DNA of 64,000 nt from Chryseobacterium indologenes (GCF_001295265.1 NZ_LJOD01000002.1:310001-374000); one strand, 5' to 3'; shown: positions 36,113-44,621, counted from the stretch's first letter. A program made the numbers and translations. The notes: a model not told the origin generated them from the letters alone.

Positions 36113-36195
36113 GCAATAAGCTTTAGGCTACAGGCAGTATGCTTATTGCGGTATGGAAAGCTTATAGCCTGAAGCCTGTTGCTTAAAGCTTTTAA
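36113..36195 (+). repeat. Intergenic hairpin repeat with the 17-base core (copy 2)
   Basis: Arms of 18 bases, 36118-36135 (AAGCTTTAGGCTACAGGC) and 36174-36191, pair at 16 of 18 positions. The loop region holds TTGCGGTATGGAAAGCT (36146-36162), identical to 10232-10248. The arms are unrelated to those of copy 1. Confidence 0.7.
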
Positions 36196-36223
36196 ATTAA
36201 TCATCATTTATCAATTATCAAAA

Positions 36224-37753
36224 ATGAACAACGGTATTATTATCTTAGATTTCGGATCCCAGTACAACCAGCTTATCGGAAGAAGAATCCGTGAAATGGG
36301 CGTATACTCTGAAATCTTACCTTACAATACACCTTTACAAGATATCTTAGCAAAACAGCCTAAAGGAATCATCCTTTCCGGAGGACCAAGTTCCGTGAAT
36401 GCAGAAAATGCCCACCTGGTAGAAAAAGAATTATACGAACAGGGAGTTCCCGTTCTTGGAATCTGCTACGGAATGCAGATGACAGCTCACCTTTTAGGAG
36501 GAAAAGTAAACAAAGGCGAAAAAGGAGAATATGGTAAGGCTCACTTAGAAATCGTTAAAGAGAGTTCTCTGTTAAAAGGAGTTGCTCAGAATTCCGTGGT
36601 GTGGATGAGTCACTTTGACGAAGTAGGAGAATTGCCGGCAGGCTTTGAGCTGAATGCCAAATCAGGCGTAATTGCTTCTATCTCTAATGAAGAAAATAAA
36701 ATCTACTGTGTTCAGTTTCACCCGGAGGTTTCTCATACCGAAGAAGGCGGAAAAATGCTTGAAAATTTCGTTTTCGGAATCTGTAATGCAGAGAAAAACT
36801 GGAAACTGACTAACTATATTGAAAAAACAGTTGAAGAAATCCGTGAAAAAGTAGGAAGCAACAAAGTTATCCTTGGACTTTCAGGAGGAGTAGATTCTTC
36901 TGTAGCAGCTGTTTTGATCCATAAAGCAATCGGTGATCAATTGACTTGTATCTTTGTAGATACAGGATTATTGAGAAAGGACGAAGGCAAAAAAGTAATG
37001 GATCAGTATGGAGAGCATTTCCATATGAACATCAAAATGGTAGATGCCAAAGAAAGATTCCTTTCCAAATTGGCTGGAGTAGACGATCCTGAAGCAAAAA
37101 GGAAAATCATCGGAAACGAATTTATCCACGTATTCGACGAAGAATCCCATAAAATTGAAGGCGCTAAATTCTTAGCTCAGGGAACCATTTATCCGGACGT
37201 AATCGAAAGCCAGTCGGTAAACGGACCATCTGCCGTAATCAAGTCTCACCACAACGTTGGAGGACTTCCTGAAGATATGGAATTCGAGCTGTTAGAGCCG
37301 CTAAGAGAGCTTTTCAAGGATGAAGTAAGGAGAGTAGGAGAAGAATTAGGTATCCCTCATCACCTGGTATACAGACACCCTTTCCCTGGTCCCGGATTAG
37401 GAATCAGAGTATTGGGAGCAGTAGATGCTGAAAAAGTAAGAATCCTTCAGGAAGCAGATGATATTTTCATTGAAGAGCTGTACAAAAATGATCTTTACGA
37501 AAAAGTATCCCAGGCTTTCGTAGTTCTTCTTCCCGTAAAATCAGTAGGAGTAATGGGAGACGAAAGAACTTATGAATATACAGCAGTAGTTCGTTCAGCC
37601 AATACCATCGATTTTATGACCGCAACGTGGAGCAGACTTCCTTATGAGTTCCTGGATACTGTTTCCAGCAGAATCATCAATGAAGTAAGAGGAATCAACA
37701 GAGTAGCCTACGATATTTCAAGCAAACCGCCTGCAACCATTGAGTGGGAATAA
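36224..37753 (+). CDS. guaA: GMP synthase (glutamine-hydrolysing)
   Basis: Converts XMP to GMP. The 509-residue protein has an N-terminal class I glutamine amidotransferase domain (IIILDFGSQYNQLIGRRIRE; nucleophile Cys81 in GICYGMQ; VQFHPEVSHTEEG with the His-Glu pair) and an ATP pyrophosphatase domain (LGLSGGVDSSVAA) followed by the dimerisation domain, ending PATIEWE. I start it at MNNGIIILDF; an in-frame ATG 45 bases earlier lies in the repeat element. It closes the purine cluster and has its own terminator. Confidence 0.97.
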   Translation: MNNGIIILDFGSQYNQLIGRRIREMGVYSEILPYNTPLQDILAKQPKGIILSGGPSSVNAENAHLVEKELYEQGVPVLGICYGMQMTAHLLGGKVNKGEKGEYGKAHLEIVKESSLLKGVAQNSVVWMSHFDEVGELPAGFELNAKSGVIASISNEENKIYCVQFHPEVSHTEEGGKMLENFVFGICNAEKNWKLTNYIEKTVEEIREKVGSNKVILGLSGGVDSSVAAVLIHKAIGDQLTCIFVDTGLLRKDEGKKVMDQYGEHFHMNIKMVDAKERFLSKLAGVDDPEAKRKIIGNEFIHVFDEESHKIEGAKFLAQGTIYPDVIESQSVNGPSAVIKSHHNVGGLPEDMEFELLEPLRELFKDEVRRVGEELGIPHHLVYRHPFPGPGLGIRVLGAVDAEKVRILQEADDIFIEELYKNDLYEKVSQAFVVLLPVKSVGVMGDERTYEYTAVVRSANTIDFMTATWSRLPYEFLDTVSSRIINEVRGINRVAYDISSKPPATIEWE

Positions 37754-37776
37754 TTTGAACTTGAACTGAGAATATG

Positions 37777-37806
37777 AATCCTGCCCGTTTGGGTGGGATT
37801 TTTTAT
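37777..37806 (+). terminator. Terminator of guaA
   Basis: AATCCTGCCC and GGGTGGGATT form an imperfect stem (G-U pair) with a GTTT loop, followed by TTTTATT. It begins 24 bases after the guaA stop. Confidence 0.75.
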
Positions 37807-38167
37807 TGATATTATTGAAATAAAATAGAATCAGTTACAAAATCTCCACAGTATGAGCATGGCTTGGATTTAGAGCCGAAGAAGAACCGTTTGATCCATG
37901 CGAGTTTGAAAATTTTAGGAGTCAATATCAATTTTTAGCGGATGATTCCGGTCTTGAATTTTGTATACTTTTTTCAAGAAAAAGTATAATAATAAGAAAA
38001 TAATCCTAAGCTTATGCTCACCTTGGGCGTTTGTTGGTCGCAGCTTTTGAGCCTGAATCATAAAATGGGCAATATGGCAGTTAAATTTATAGAAATGACG
38101 GAAGAAGTACCTTTATATAAAGATTTAAGTAAAATATTTTCCCTAAATTTAAGTAAAATTACATCAG
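37807..38167. other. Intergenic region without a credible gene
   Basis: About 360 bases. No frame shows protein-like features; the longest open stretch (64 codons, 38014-38208) overlaps the start of the next gene in another frame and has no signal or motif. TATACTTTTT (37964-37973), 5 bases, AAAAAGTATA (37979-37988) is a perfect inverted repeat. The stretch 37860-37960 is less AT-rich than usual for gaps here and may be the relic of a lost gene or repeat. Confidence 0.45.
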
Positions 38168-39670
38168 ATGCAAATAGAAACAAGGCCCCTGAGTGTTCAG
38201 GATTATGAAGAACTGGCAGAAACGATGAAAAGGGCTTACCCGCAGATGTCCGAGTCCATATGGTCTAAAAAAAGCATTGAAAAGCTTACCCGGATATTCC
38301 CGAAAGGACAGATCTGTATTACTGTAGACGGAAAGCTGGCGGCCGTAGCACTTTCAATCATTGTTAACTACGAAGAATTCGGGGACGACCATACCTACAG
38401 CGATATTACGGGAAATTATACGTTCAACACCCATTCAGACACCGGAAATGTTCTGTACGGAATTGAGGTGTTTGTAGATCCTGAATTCCGCGAGCTGCGT
38501 CTCGGACGAAGACTGTATGATGCCCGGAAAGAACTTTGCGAACTTTTGAACCTGAAATCTATCGTTCTCGGTGGCAGGATCCCGAATTACCACAAATACA
38601 GCCATGAGTTTTCTCCAAGAGAATATATACGTAAAGTAAGAGATAAAGAGATTTATGATCCCGTATTGTCTTTTCAGCTTTCCAATAATTTCCTGCCGAT
38701 CAGGGTTCTGAGAAAATACCTTCCTGAAGATGAGGCTTCCAGGGAAAACGCTGTTCTTCTTCAGTGGAATAATATTTATTACAGCAAACGCCCGAATACC
38801 ATGCAGGACAGCATTATCCGTCTGGGATTGGTACAATGGCAGATGAGGCACTTCAAGGATATTGATGCGTTTTATGAACAGGTGGAATTTTTCGTGAATG
38901 TAATGGGAGATTACAAGTCTGATTTTGTTCTTTTCCCGGAATTATTCAATACCCCCTTACTGGCTCCTTTCAACAACCTTTCAGAAAGAGACAGTATGAT
39001 AGAATTGGCCAAGCTTACAGATCAGATCAAAGGAAAAATTTCAGATCTGGCGATCAGTTATAATGTGAACATCATTTCAGGAAGCATGCCTGTTTTTGAA
39101 AATAATGAACTGTATAATGTAAGCTATCTTCTGCATCGTGACGGGCGTATGGACGAGTACAGAAAAATTCACATCACCCCGAATGAAAAGAGATATTACG
39201 GAATGAAAGGCGGCAGCGAGATCAAAGTATTTGATACCGACTGTGGAAAAATAGGTCTTGTGATCTGCTATGACGTAGAGTTCCCGGAATTACCAAGAAT
39301 TTTGGCAGATCAGGGAATGAAAATCCTTTTTGTTCCTTACCTTACGGATACCCAAAATGCCTATATGAGAGTTCGTCACTGCGCTGCGGCAAGAGCTATA
39401 GAAAATGAATGTTATGTTGCCATTGCAGGATGCGTAGGAAACCTTCCCAAGGTGAATAATATGGATATTCAGTTCGGGCAGGCAGCTGTATTTACCCCTT
39501 CAGATTTTGCGTTCCCGTCCAATGCTGTAAAAGGCGAAGCAACGCCCAATACGGAAATGACCCTGATTGTGGATGTAGACCTTAATCTGCTGAAAGACCT
39601 TCATCACAACGGTTCCGTTCAGGTAATGAAAGACCGGAGGAAAGACCTTTACGATACCTATCTGAAATAG
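38168..39670 (+). CDS. GNAT acetyltransferase fused to a carbon-nitrogen hydrolase (nitrilase superfamily)
   Basis: A 500-residue two-domain protein. Residues 1-215 form a GNAT domain (LYGIEVFVDPEFRELRLGRRLYDARKEL, with RLGRRL as the acetyl-CoA loop). Residues 220-500 form a nitrilase domain with the full catalytic triad: Glu258 in LFPELF, Lys333 in YRKIHITPNE, Cys367 in VICYDVEFPEL. Such fusions are known in bacteria, but the substrate is unclear. A plausible scheme couples amide hydrolysis to acyl transfer on an amine. It is a single gene with a strong downstream terminator. Confidence 0.92.
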   Translation: MQIETRPLSVQDYEELAETMKRAYPQMSESIWSKKSIEKLTRIFPKGQICITVDGKLAAVALSIIVNYEEFGDDHTYSDITGNYTFNTHSDTGNVLYGIEVFVDPEFRELRLGRRLYDARKELCELLNLKSIVLGGRIPNYHKYSHEFSPREYIRKVRDKEIYDPVLSFQLSNNFLPIRVLRKYLPEDEASRENAVLLQWNNIYYSKRPNTMQDSIIRLGLVQWQMRHFKDIDAFYEQVEFFVNVMGDYKSDFVLFPELFNTPLLAPFNNLSERDSMIELAKLTDQIKGKISDLAISYNVNIISGSMPVFENNELYNVSYLLHRDGRMDEYRKIHITPNEKRYYGMKGGSEIKVFDTDCGKIGLVICYDVEFPELPRILADQGMKILFVPYLTDTQNAYMRVRHCAAARAIENECYVAIAGCVGNLPKVNNMDIQFGQAAVFTPSDFAFPSNAVKGEATPNTEMTLIVDVDLNLLKDLHHNGSVQVMKDRRKDLYDTYLK

Positions 39671-39693
39671 TATAGTAACAATAAATGTCATTT

Positions 39694-39727
39694 AAAAACC
39701 ACCTTCTGCTGTTGAGGTGGTTTTTGT
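39694..39727 (+). terminator. Terminator of the GNAT-nitrilase gene
   Basis: AAAAACCACCT (39694-39704) pairs with AGGTGGTTTTT (39715-39725), loop of 10 bases, T-rich end. Confidence 0.85.
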
Positions 39728-39798
39728 TATAATATGAATCTTTTTGTAAGCAAAGATGAATGATAATTCCTTTTTATACTTGTAATTTGATCTGTTCC

Positions 39799-39826
39799 AA
39801 AAAAAGAGCAGATCAAAGCCTGCTCT
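39799..39826 (-). terminator. Terminator of the bacteriocin-like peptide gene
   Basis: On the minus strand AGAGCAG, 8 bases, CTGCTCT is followed by seven T. It lies 22 bases past the peptide stop and points away from the GNAT-nitrilase gene. Confidence 0.8.
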
Positions 39827-39848
39827 GTATTTAAAGTGTTCTCAGATT

Positions 39849-40013
39849 TTACACATATTTAGGGCATACCACAGCCGGACAGATCATTCCCGGACATCTT
39901 GGTCTTCCGTCATCAGGACAGCACTTGTTGGAGCAGTTACCAATAATAATTCCGCTTCCTGAAATGGTTTTCAATTGTTCTCTTGATAGCTTGCTGTTAC
40001 GTAAATTTTTCAT
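39849..40013 (-). CDS. Bacteriocin-like Cys-rich peptide with double-glycine-type leader
   Basis: A 54-residue ORF (ATG at 40013, TAA at 39849). The N-terminus MKNLRNSKLSREQLKTISGS fits the leader pattern LSxxELxxIxGG with Gln for Glu and GS for GG. The remaining 32-34 residues (GIIIGNCSNKCCPDDGRPRC then PGMICPAVVCPKYV) hold six Cys in C, CC, C, C, C order. Chryseobacterium genomes contain many related 'bacteriocin-like' peptides; their role is not established. No C39 peptidase/ABC exporter or modification enzyme is nearby, and it has its own terminator, so it is an isolated gene. Confidence 0.8.
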   Translation of the reverse strand: MKNLRNSKLSREQLKTISGSGIIIGNCSNKCCPDDGRPRCPGMICPAVVCPKYV

Positions 40014-40170
40014 TTCTAATATTTTTATAGGTTAGTTGTTTGAATCTGTAGATATAAAGATATAAATTTTTAATAAATAACGGAATTTGCTGTAAAATTT
40101 TTGGGATAATCATTTGAAGTCTCTGATAGGAATAATTTTTGGAGTAATTTGCACTCACTATTTAAAAGAT

Positions 40171-41820
40171 ATGTTTGACAAGCAGCAAAGAAAACTGAAA
40201 AGATCAGCCAGACTTATTTCCGTATTGAGCAAATATGGATTTAAAGATATGCTGGCAAGAATGAATACAGGAAATAAACAGGAACAGATCCCTTCGGATA
40301 TTGATGAGGTGGTCTCAAAAGGAACGGTCTACGAAAGAATCAGGCTTGTACTGGAAGAGCTGGGGCCCACGTTTGTAAAACTTGGTCAGGCATTCAGTAA
40401 CCGGGAAGATCTGCTGCCTCCGGAACTCATTCAGGAATTGCAGAAACTTCAGGATAAAGTGGAAACCGTGGATATGAATGTGGAAGAGGCACTGGAAAAT
40501 GAATTCAATATTTCCGTGAAAGACTATTTCCTGGAAATCACAAAAGAGCCTTTAGCCACCGCTTCCATAGCACAGGTGTATAAAGCGGTTCTGCTTGATG
40601 GCAGCCCGGTTATTTTAAAGCTCAGAAAGCCGGATGTACAATCTGTGATTGAAGATGATCTGTTGTTGATCAAGGATATGGAAAAACTCGTATCTGCTTA
40701 TTCTGAAATAGGAGAGAAGCTTAATCTGAAACAGGCCATTTCAACCTTTGAAAGATCGCTGCTGGAAGAAGTTTCCCTGATTAATGAGAAGAACAATATC
40801 CTGCAGTTCCGTCTGAATTTTAAAAACAATAAAGAAACCTATGTCCCGAAAGTTTATGAAGAATTTTCCAATAACAATATTCTTTGTATGGAATTCATCG
40901 ACGGGATTAAAGTAACCGATAAATCTGTGCTTTTAGCTAATGATATTGATCCGGTAAAAGTTTCGGAAACCGGTTTGAGGCTTTTTGTATCCCAGATTCT
41001 GGATTATGGCTTTTTCCATGCCGATCCCCATGCCGGAAATATCCTGGTGAAAAAGAACGGGAAAATTGTCTTCATCGATTTTGGTGCTGTAGGAAAAATT
41101 CAGCCTAACGATAAGGAGATTCTTGAGAACCTAATTGTGAGTTTTGTGGCTAAAAATCCACATAAAATAGTACGCTACCTCAAAAAAATGGCAGTCAGTT
41201 ATGAAATTCCCGACGAAAGAAGATTTGAAAATGATGTGGAAGATATTCTCAATTTCGTACACAGTTCCTCGCTTCAGAATATTGATGTACAGGTAATCAT
41301 TAATAAAATGAAAGATATCCTGACACACAACAGGCTCTATATGCCGGATTATTTTTATCTGCTGTTTAAAGGCATCAGCCTGATAGAAGGAGTGGGAAGA
41401 AACATCAATCCTGATCTGGATATTGTGAAAAGCCTTCACCCGTACAGCCGGAAAATATTTACCAAAAAGATCAGTCCCAAAAATCTTTTAAAAACCGGGA
41501 TGGACAGGATGATGAATTTCACAGACAATGTAGACGAAATCCCGAAAGAGCTCCGGTCTGTTTTACAGAAACTGGATGAAAATAAATTTACCGTTTCCAG
41601 CGAGATCAAAAATATTGAAAAAGTCAACCAGCTGATCAAATCAAGTGTGGTTAACCTGATTTTAGCCATGATTTTGGGCGCTAACATTATTGCTACAGCC
41701 ATTGTTTTTGTTTCGGAAACAGGACCAAGAATAGGAGAGTTATCCTTGGTAGCAGTATTGGGCTTTATTTTTTCAGTATTATTAATTATTATATTGCTGC
41801 TTAGAGTGGCCAGGAAATAA
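40171..41820 (+). CDS. UbiB/AarF/ABC1-family atypical protein kinase-like ATPase
   Basis: Supports quinone synthesis in other bacteria; here menaquinone would be the relevant quinone. The protein has the family motifs: FVKLGQAFSNREDLLPPE (KxGQ region), ATASIAQVYKA (A-rich loop variant), VILKLRKP with the catalytic Lys, HADPHAGNI, FIDFGAVG, and two C-terminal membrane spans (LILAMILGANIIATAIVFV, then a second ending LLLRVARK). I use the ATG at 40171 (549 residues); an in-frame TTG at 40114 would add 19 residues. The family call is firm; the start is uncertain. Confidence 0.92.
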   Translation: MFDKQQRKLKRSARLISVLSKYGFKDMLARMNTGNKQEQIPSDIDEVVSKGTVYERIRLVLEELGPTFVKLGQAFSNREDLLPPELIQELQKLQDKVETVDMNVEEALENEFNISVKDYFLEITKEPLATASIAQVYKAVLLDGSPVILKLRKPDVQSVIEDDLLLIKDMEKLVSAYSEIGEKLNLKQAISTFERSLLEEVSLINEKNNILQFRLNFKNNKETYVPKVYEEFSNNNILCMEFIDGIKVTDKSVLLANDIDPVKVSETGLRLFVSQILDYGFFHADPHAGNILVKKNGKIVFIDFGAVGKIQPNDKEILENLIVSFVAKNPHKIVRYLKKMAVSYEIPDERRFENDVEDILNFVHSSSLQNIDVQVIINKMKDILTHNRLYMPDYFYLLFKGISLIEGVGRNINPDLDIVKSLHPYSRKIFTKKISPKNLLKTGMDRMMNFTDNVDEIPKELRSVLQKLDENKFTVSSEIKNIEKVNQLIKSSVVNLILAMILGANIIATAIVFVSETGPRIGELSLVAVLGFIFSVLLIIILLLRVARK

Positions 41821-41838
41821 CCATCACTTATAAAAAAT

Positions 41839-42342
41839 ATGAAAACATTTATTTTAACCGCCCTAACGTTTTGCAGTTCATTATTCACGGCTCAGGAAGT
41901 CGGAGAAAAACTTCAGGGTGACTTTGACGGAAACGGAACAAAAGAATATGCTTATGTAAAAGTAAGCGATTGTGGAGAAGAATGTGAAGGAAAGTGTGAA
42001 ACTACTGTTTATTTCAGTGATAAAAACATGAAATCATTTGTTATTGCAATGGCTAACAGTGGTACTTTGTTCAATTTGGGAGATCTCAACAACGACGGTA
42101 AAGATGACCTGGGATTTTATCCTAACTGGTGTACCAGCTGCTGGCATGCGTTTTATGTATATACCTTAAATAAAGCAGGCTGGAAACCTTTGGTCCCTTC
42201 TATTTCCACTCACTGTTCTCAGTGGGAAGAAGATAAATTCCCGATTAAAAAAGATCCGAAAAAGAAAGGATATGTCATCATCACCTCAAGCAAATTTGAA
42301 GATGATGATATTAAGATAAGCAGCAAAAGCGTTAAGCTGTAG
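41839..42342 (+). CDS. Exported protein with FG-GAP/VCBS-like Asp motifs, function unknown
   Basis: A 167-residue protein with signal peptide (SSLFTAQ). DFDGNGTKEYAYV and DLNNDGKDDLGFYP are two DxDxNG-type calcium-binding loops like those of FG-GAP/integrin-alpha repeats. Six or more Cys (CGEECEGKC, CTSCW, HC) suggest disulfides or metal binding. The basic tail KKDPKKKGYVII is notable. It starts 18 bases after the UbiB-like gene and may share its transcript. No enzymatic role is visible. Confidence 0.82.
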   Translation: MKTFILTALTFCSSLFTAQEVGEKLQGDFDGNGTKEYAYVKVSDCGEECEGKCETTVYFSDKNMKSFVIAMANSGTLFNLGDLNNDGKDDLGFYPNWCTSCWHAFYVYTLNKAGWKPLVPSISTHCSQWEEDKFPIKKDPKKKGYVIITSSKFEDDDIKISSKSVKL

Positions 42343-42354
42343 AAGGATAGCCTG

Positions 42355-42420
42355 GTGTTTAACGCGTAGCTCATAGCTTTGCAGCTAACTTCCGGTCTCC
42401 GGTTTCTGACTTCTAATTAA
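42355..42420 (+). repeat. Possible partial intergenic repeat
   Basis: AGCTCATAGCTTTGCAGCTAA and CCGGTCTCCGGTTTCTGACTTCT are composed of short direct and inverted words in the style of the other gap repeats, but no long hairpin or 17-base core is present. It may be an eroded copy. Confidence 0.3.
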
Positions 42421-42425
42421 ATGCC

Positions 42426-42433
42426 TATCTTTG
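42426..42433 (+). promoter_or_regulatory. -7 element of the helicase gene
   Basis: TATCTTTG matches TAnnTTTG and ends only 4 bases before the ATG at 42438, predicting a leaderless or near-leaderless transcript. Confidence 0.55.
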
Positions 42434-42437
42434 CACC

Positions 42438-43790
42438 ATGGAAAAACTCACTTTTGCAGATTTTGACCTGCCGGTTAAAATTCTTGATGTTTTAGCGGAT
42501 CTGGAATTATTTGAACCTACCCCTATTCAGGAGAAGAGCTTAAAGCCTATACTTTCCGGAAGAGATGTAATGGGAATTGCACAAACCGGAACCGGAAAAA
42601 CATTAGCTTATCTTCTGCCCGTTCTTAAAACATGGAAATACAGTAAAACAGGGAACCCAACTGTTTTAGTGCTTGTTCCTACAAGAGAATTGGTGGTTCA
42701 GGTAACTGAAATTCTTGAGAAGCTGACAGAAAATATTACAGCAAGAGTGATCGGGATATATGGAGGGAAAAATATCAACACTCAGAAATTACTGTTCAAT
42801 GACGGCTGTGATATTTTAGTGGGAACACCGGGAAGGGTAATGGATCTTGCCATAGACAATGCCATTTCCCTGAAAGAAGTGCAGAAGCTGATTATTGATG
42901 AATTTGATGAAATGCTTAATTTAGGTTTCAGACCACAGCTTACCCACATTTTTGAAATGATGAAAGAGAAGAGACAGAATATTCTTTTTTCCGCCACCAT
43001 GACAGAAGCCGTGGATGAGATGCTGGATGAATACTTTGCCAGTCCGGTGGAAATTTCATTGGCGAAGTCCGGTACACCTCTTGAAAAAATTGAACAGTCT
43101 GCTTATAAAGTTGAAAATTTCAATACCAAGATCAACCTTCTTGAACATTTGCTGAAAAATAATGATGAAATGTCTAAGGTGCTGATCTTCAATAATAACA
43201 AAAAACATGCTGACCTGCTGTTTACTAAAATTGATGAACTCTTCCCGGGACAGTTTGATGTGATTCACTCCAACAAATCTCAGAATTACAGGCTTAAAGC
43301 TATGAAAAGGTTTGAAAATGAAGAGATCAGAGGACTAATTACTACCGATGTTATGGCAAGAGGTCTTGATATTTCAGATATTACCCATGTTATCAACTTT
43401 GAAACACCGGATATTCCCGAACAGTATATTCACAGGATCGGTAGAACGGGTAGAGCTGATAAAGACGGTAAAGCCGTTACTTTTGTGACCAAAAAAGAAG
43501 AACCTTTAATCCTTGATATAGAGCTTTTAATGGATAAGGATCTTCTGTTTAATGATTTCCCTGAAGATGTAAAGATCAATCCTAAGAAAATAGCTTCCGA
43601 AGAAGAACATGTTGCGATGAAAAATCCAGCTCCTGTAAAGCTGAACGAAGGAGGCGGAGCATTTCATGAAAAGAAAGCCAAAAACACAAAAGAAAACTGG
43701 GGTGGACCATCCAAAAGAAAGGCCCCTAAAAAGTTCGGAGCCAACAGGGCTCAGCAGAAAGCAATTTCAAAATCTAAACGAAAGAAATAA
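42438..43790 (+). CDS. DEAD-box-family RNA helicase, RhlE-like
   Basis: A 450-residue ATP-dependent RNA helicase with the ordered motifs Q (FEPTPIQEKSL), I (AQTGTGKT), Ia (PTRELV), GG, Ib (TPGRVMDL), II (IIDEFDEM), III (SATM), IV, V (TTDVMARGLDISD) and VI (HRIGRTGRA). Motif II reads DEFD rather than DEAD. A basic C-terminal tail (NWGGPSKRKAPKKFG... SKSKRKK) probably binds RNA. Members aid ribosome assembly or mRNA decay. Single gene with its own promoter and terminator. Confidence 0.94.
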   Translation: MEKLTFADFDLPVKILDVLADLELFEPTPIQEKSLKPILSGRDVMGIAQTGTGKTLAYLLPVLKTWKYSKTGNPTVLVLVPTRELVVQVTEILEKLTENITARVIGIYGGKNINTQKLLFNDGCDILVGTPGRVMDLAIDNAISLKEVQKLIIDEFDEMLNLGFRPQLTHIFEMMKEKRQNILFSATMTEAVDEMLDEYFASPVEISLAKSGTPLEKIEQSAYKVENFNTKINLLEHLLKNNDEMSKVLIFNNNKKHADLLFTKIDELFPGQFDVIHSNKSQNYRLKAMKRFENEEIRGLITTDVMARGLDISDITHVINFETPDIPEQYIHRIGRTGRADKDGKAVTFVTKKEEPLILDIELLMDKDLLFNDFPEDVKINPKKIASEEEHVAMKNPAPVKLNEGGGAFHEKKAKNTKENWGGPSKRKAPKKFGANRAQQKAISKSKRKK

Positions 43791-43827
43791 AGAAAAACGA
43801 TTCCAGATCTGGAATCCGTTTTTCTTT
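43790..43827. terminator. Bidirectional terminator between helicase and SGNH hydrolase genes
   Basis: AAAGAAAAACG-ATTCCAG pairs with CTGGAAT-CCGTTTTTCTTT around AGATCT, one bulged base, with A-rich and T-rich ends. Confidence 0.8.
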
Positions 43828-43894
43828 ATTATCATTTTTCTCCGGAAAATCAGGCACATTATAGCCTCAATAGGCGAATTTCCGAAAGGTTTTA

Positions 43895-44551
43895 TTATTT
43901 CATATAAGGTTTCATCTCCTTAGCCCAGATCTGATATCCTTCCGGTTTAAAGTGGAGCATGTCTTCCACGAAAATATCTTTTCTAACCTTTCCATTAGAG
44001 TCTTCCATGGCCTTGGTAACATCAATAAACTCAGCATTGGCCTCTTTCTTCATAAAAGCGGCGATCTTTTTATTGGCTGCTTTCATCTGAGGCCACAGCT
44101 TTTCTCTGCTTGGAGAATACTTGATGGAAATATAATCCACCTCAATATTGGGAAACCTCTCACGTATTTTTTTGTAAAAAGCTTTATATCGGTTGACTAC
44201 TTTTTGAGGTTTCAGTTTATGATTATCAGCAAAATCATTCTCACCACAATAAATGATGATCTGCTTTGGCTGATAAGGGGCTAAAAGATCATCAGCAAAA
44301 TCATTAAGATCGGTCAGGCGTGAACCACCGAATCCTCGGTTTATAATTGTTTTGCCTGGAAAATAATCGGCAACATCAGTCCATTTGGTGAAGGATGAGC
44401 TTCCTATAAAAAGAATGGCATCTTTGGGAGGCGGGTTTTCCTGATCGGTTTTTTTGAAATTCTGAATGTCCTGCCAGAACATCGGCTTTTTTTCCTGTGA
44501 AAAGAAAAGGGTGAAATACAGCAGCAGAAATGCTGAAAGAATCTTCTTCAT
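43895..44551 (-). CDS. Exported SGNH/GDSL hydrolase
   Basis: A 218-residue protein with signal peptide (LYFTLFFSQE) and the SGNH blocks: IGSSSF (block I, catalytic Ser in the GSSS form seen in this subfamily), NRGFGGSRL (block II Gly), YCGENDFAD (block III Asn), and a C-terminal DMLHFKPEGY (block V Asp-His). It is probably a periplasmic esterase or acetylhydrolase; the substrate is not shown. It converges with the helicase gene. Confidence 0.9.
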   Translation of the reverse strand: MKKILSAFLLLYFTLFFSQEKKPMFWQDIQNFKKTDQENPPPKDAILFIGSSSFTKWTDVADYFPGKTIINRGFGGSRLTDLNDFADDLLAPYQPKQIIIYCGENDFADNHKLKPQKVVNRYKAFYKKIRERFPNIEVDYISIKYSPSREKLWPQMKAANKKIAAFMKKEANAEFIDVTKAMEDSNGKVRKDIFVEDMLHFKPEGYQIWAKEMKPYMK

Positions 44552-44585
44552 TATAATCAGTTTTTAAAATACAGGTTAAAAATAA

Positions 44586-44614
44586 TAAAAAACTCCCGAT
44601 AAAACCGGGAGCTT
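44586..44614 (-). terminator. Terminator of the small lipoprotein gene
   Basis: On the minus strand AAGCTCCCGG and CGGGAGTT form a stem with TTTTAT loop bases, followed by TTTTATTATT, 8 bases past the stop at 44622. Confidence 0.8.
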
Positions 44615-44621
44615 AGAATAT

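Noticed and set aside
31290..36195. CRISPR array or IS ends in the purine cluster gaps
   Set aside because: The repeats are not evenly spaced direct repeats with unique spacers, and no transposase or target duplications are seen.
38014..38208. 64-codon ORF overlapping the start of the GNAT-nitrilase gene
   Set aside because: It overlaps the true gene in another frame, with no motif or signal peptide.
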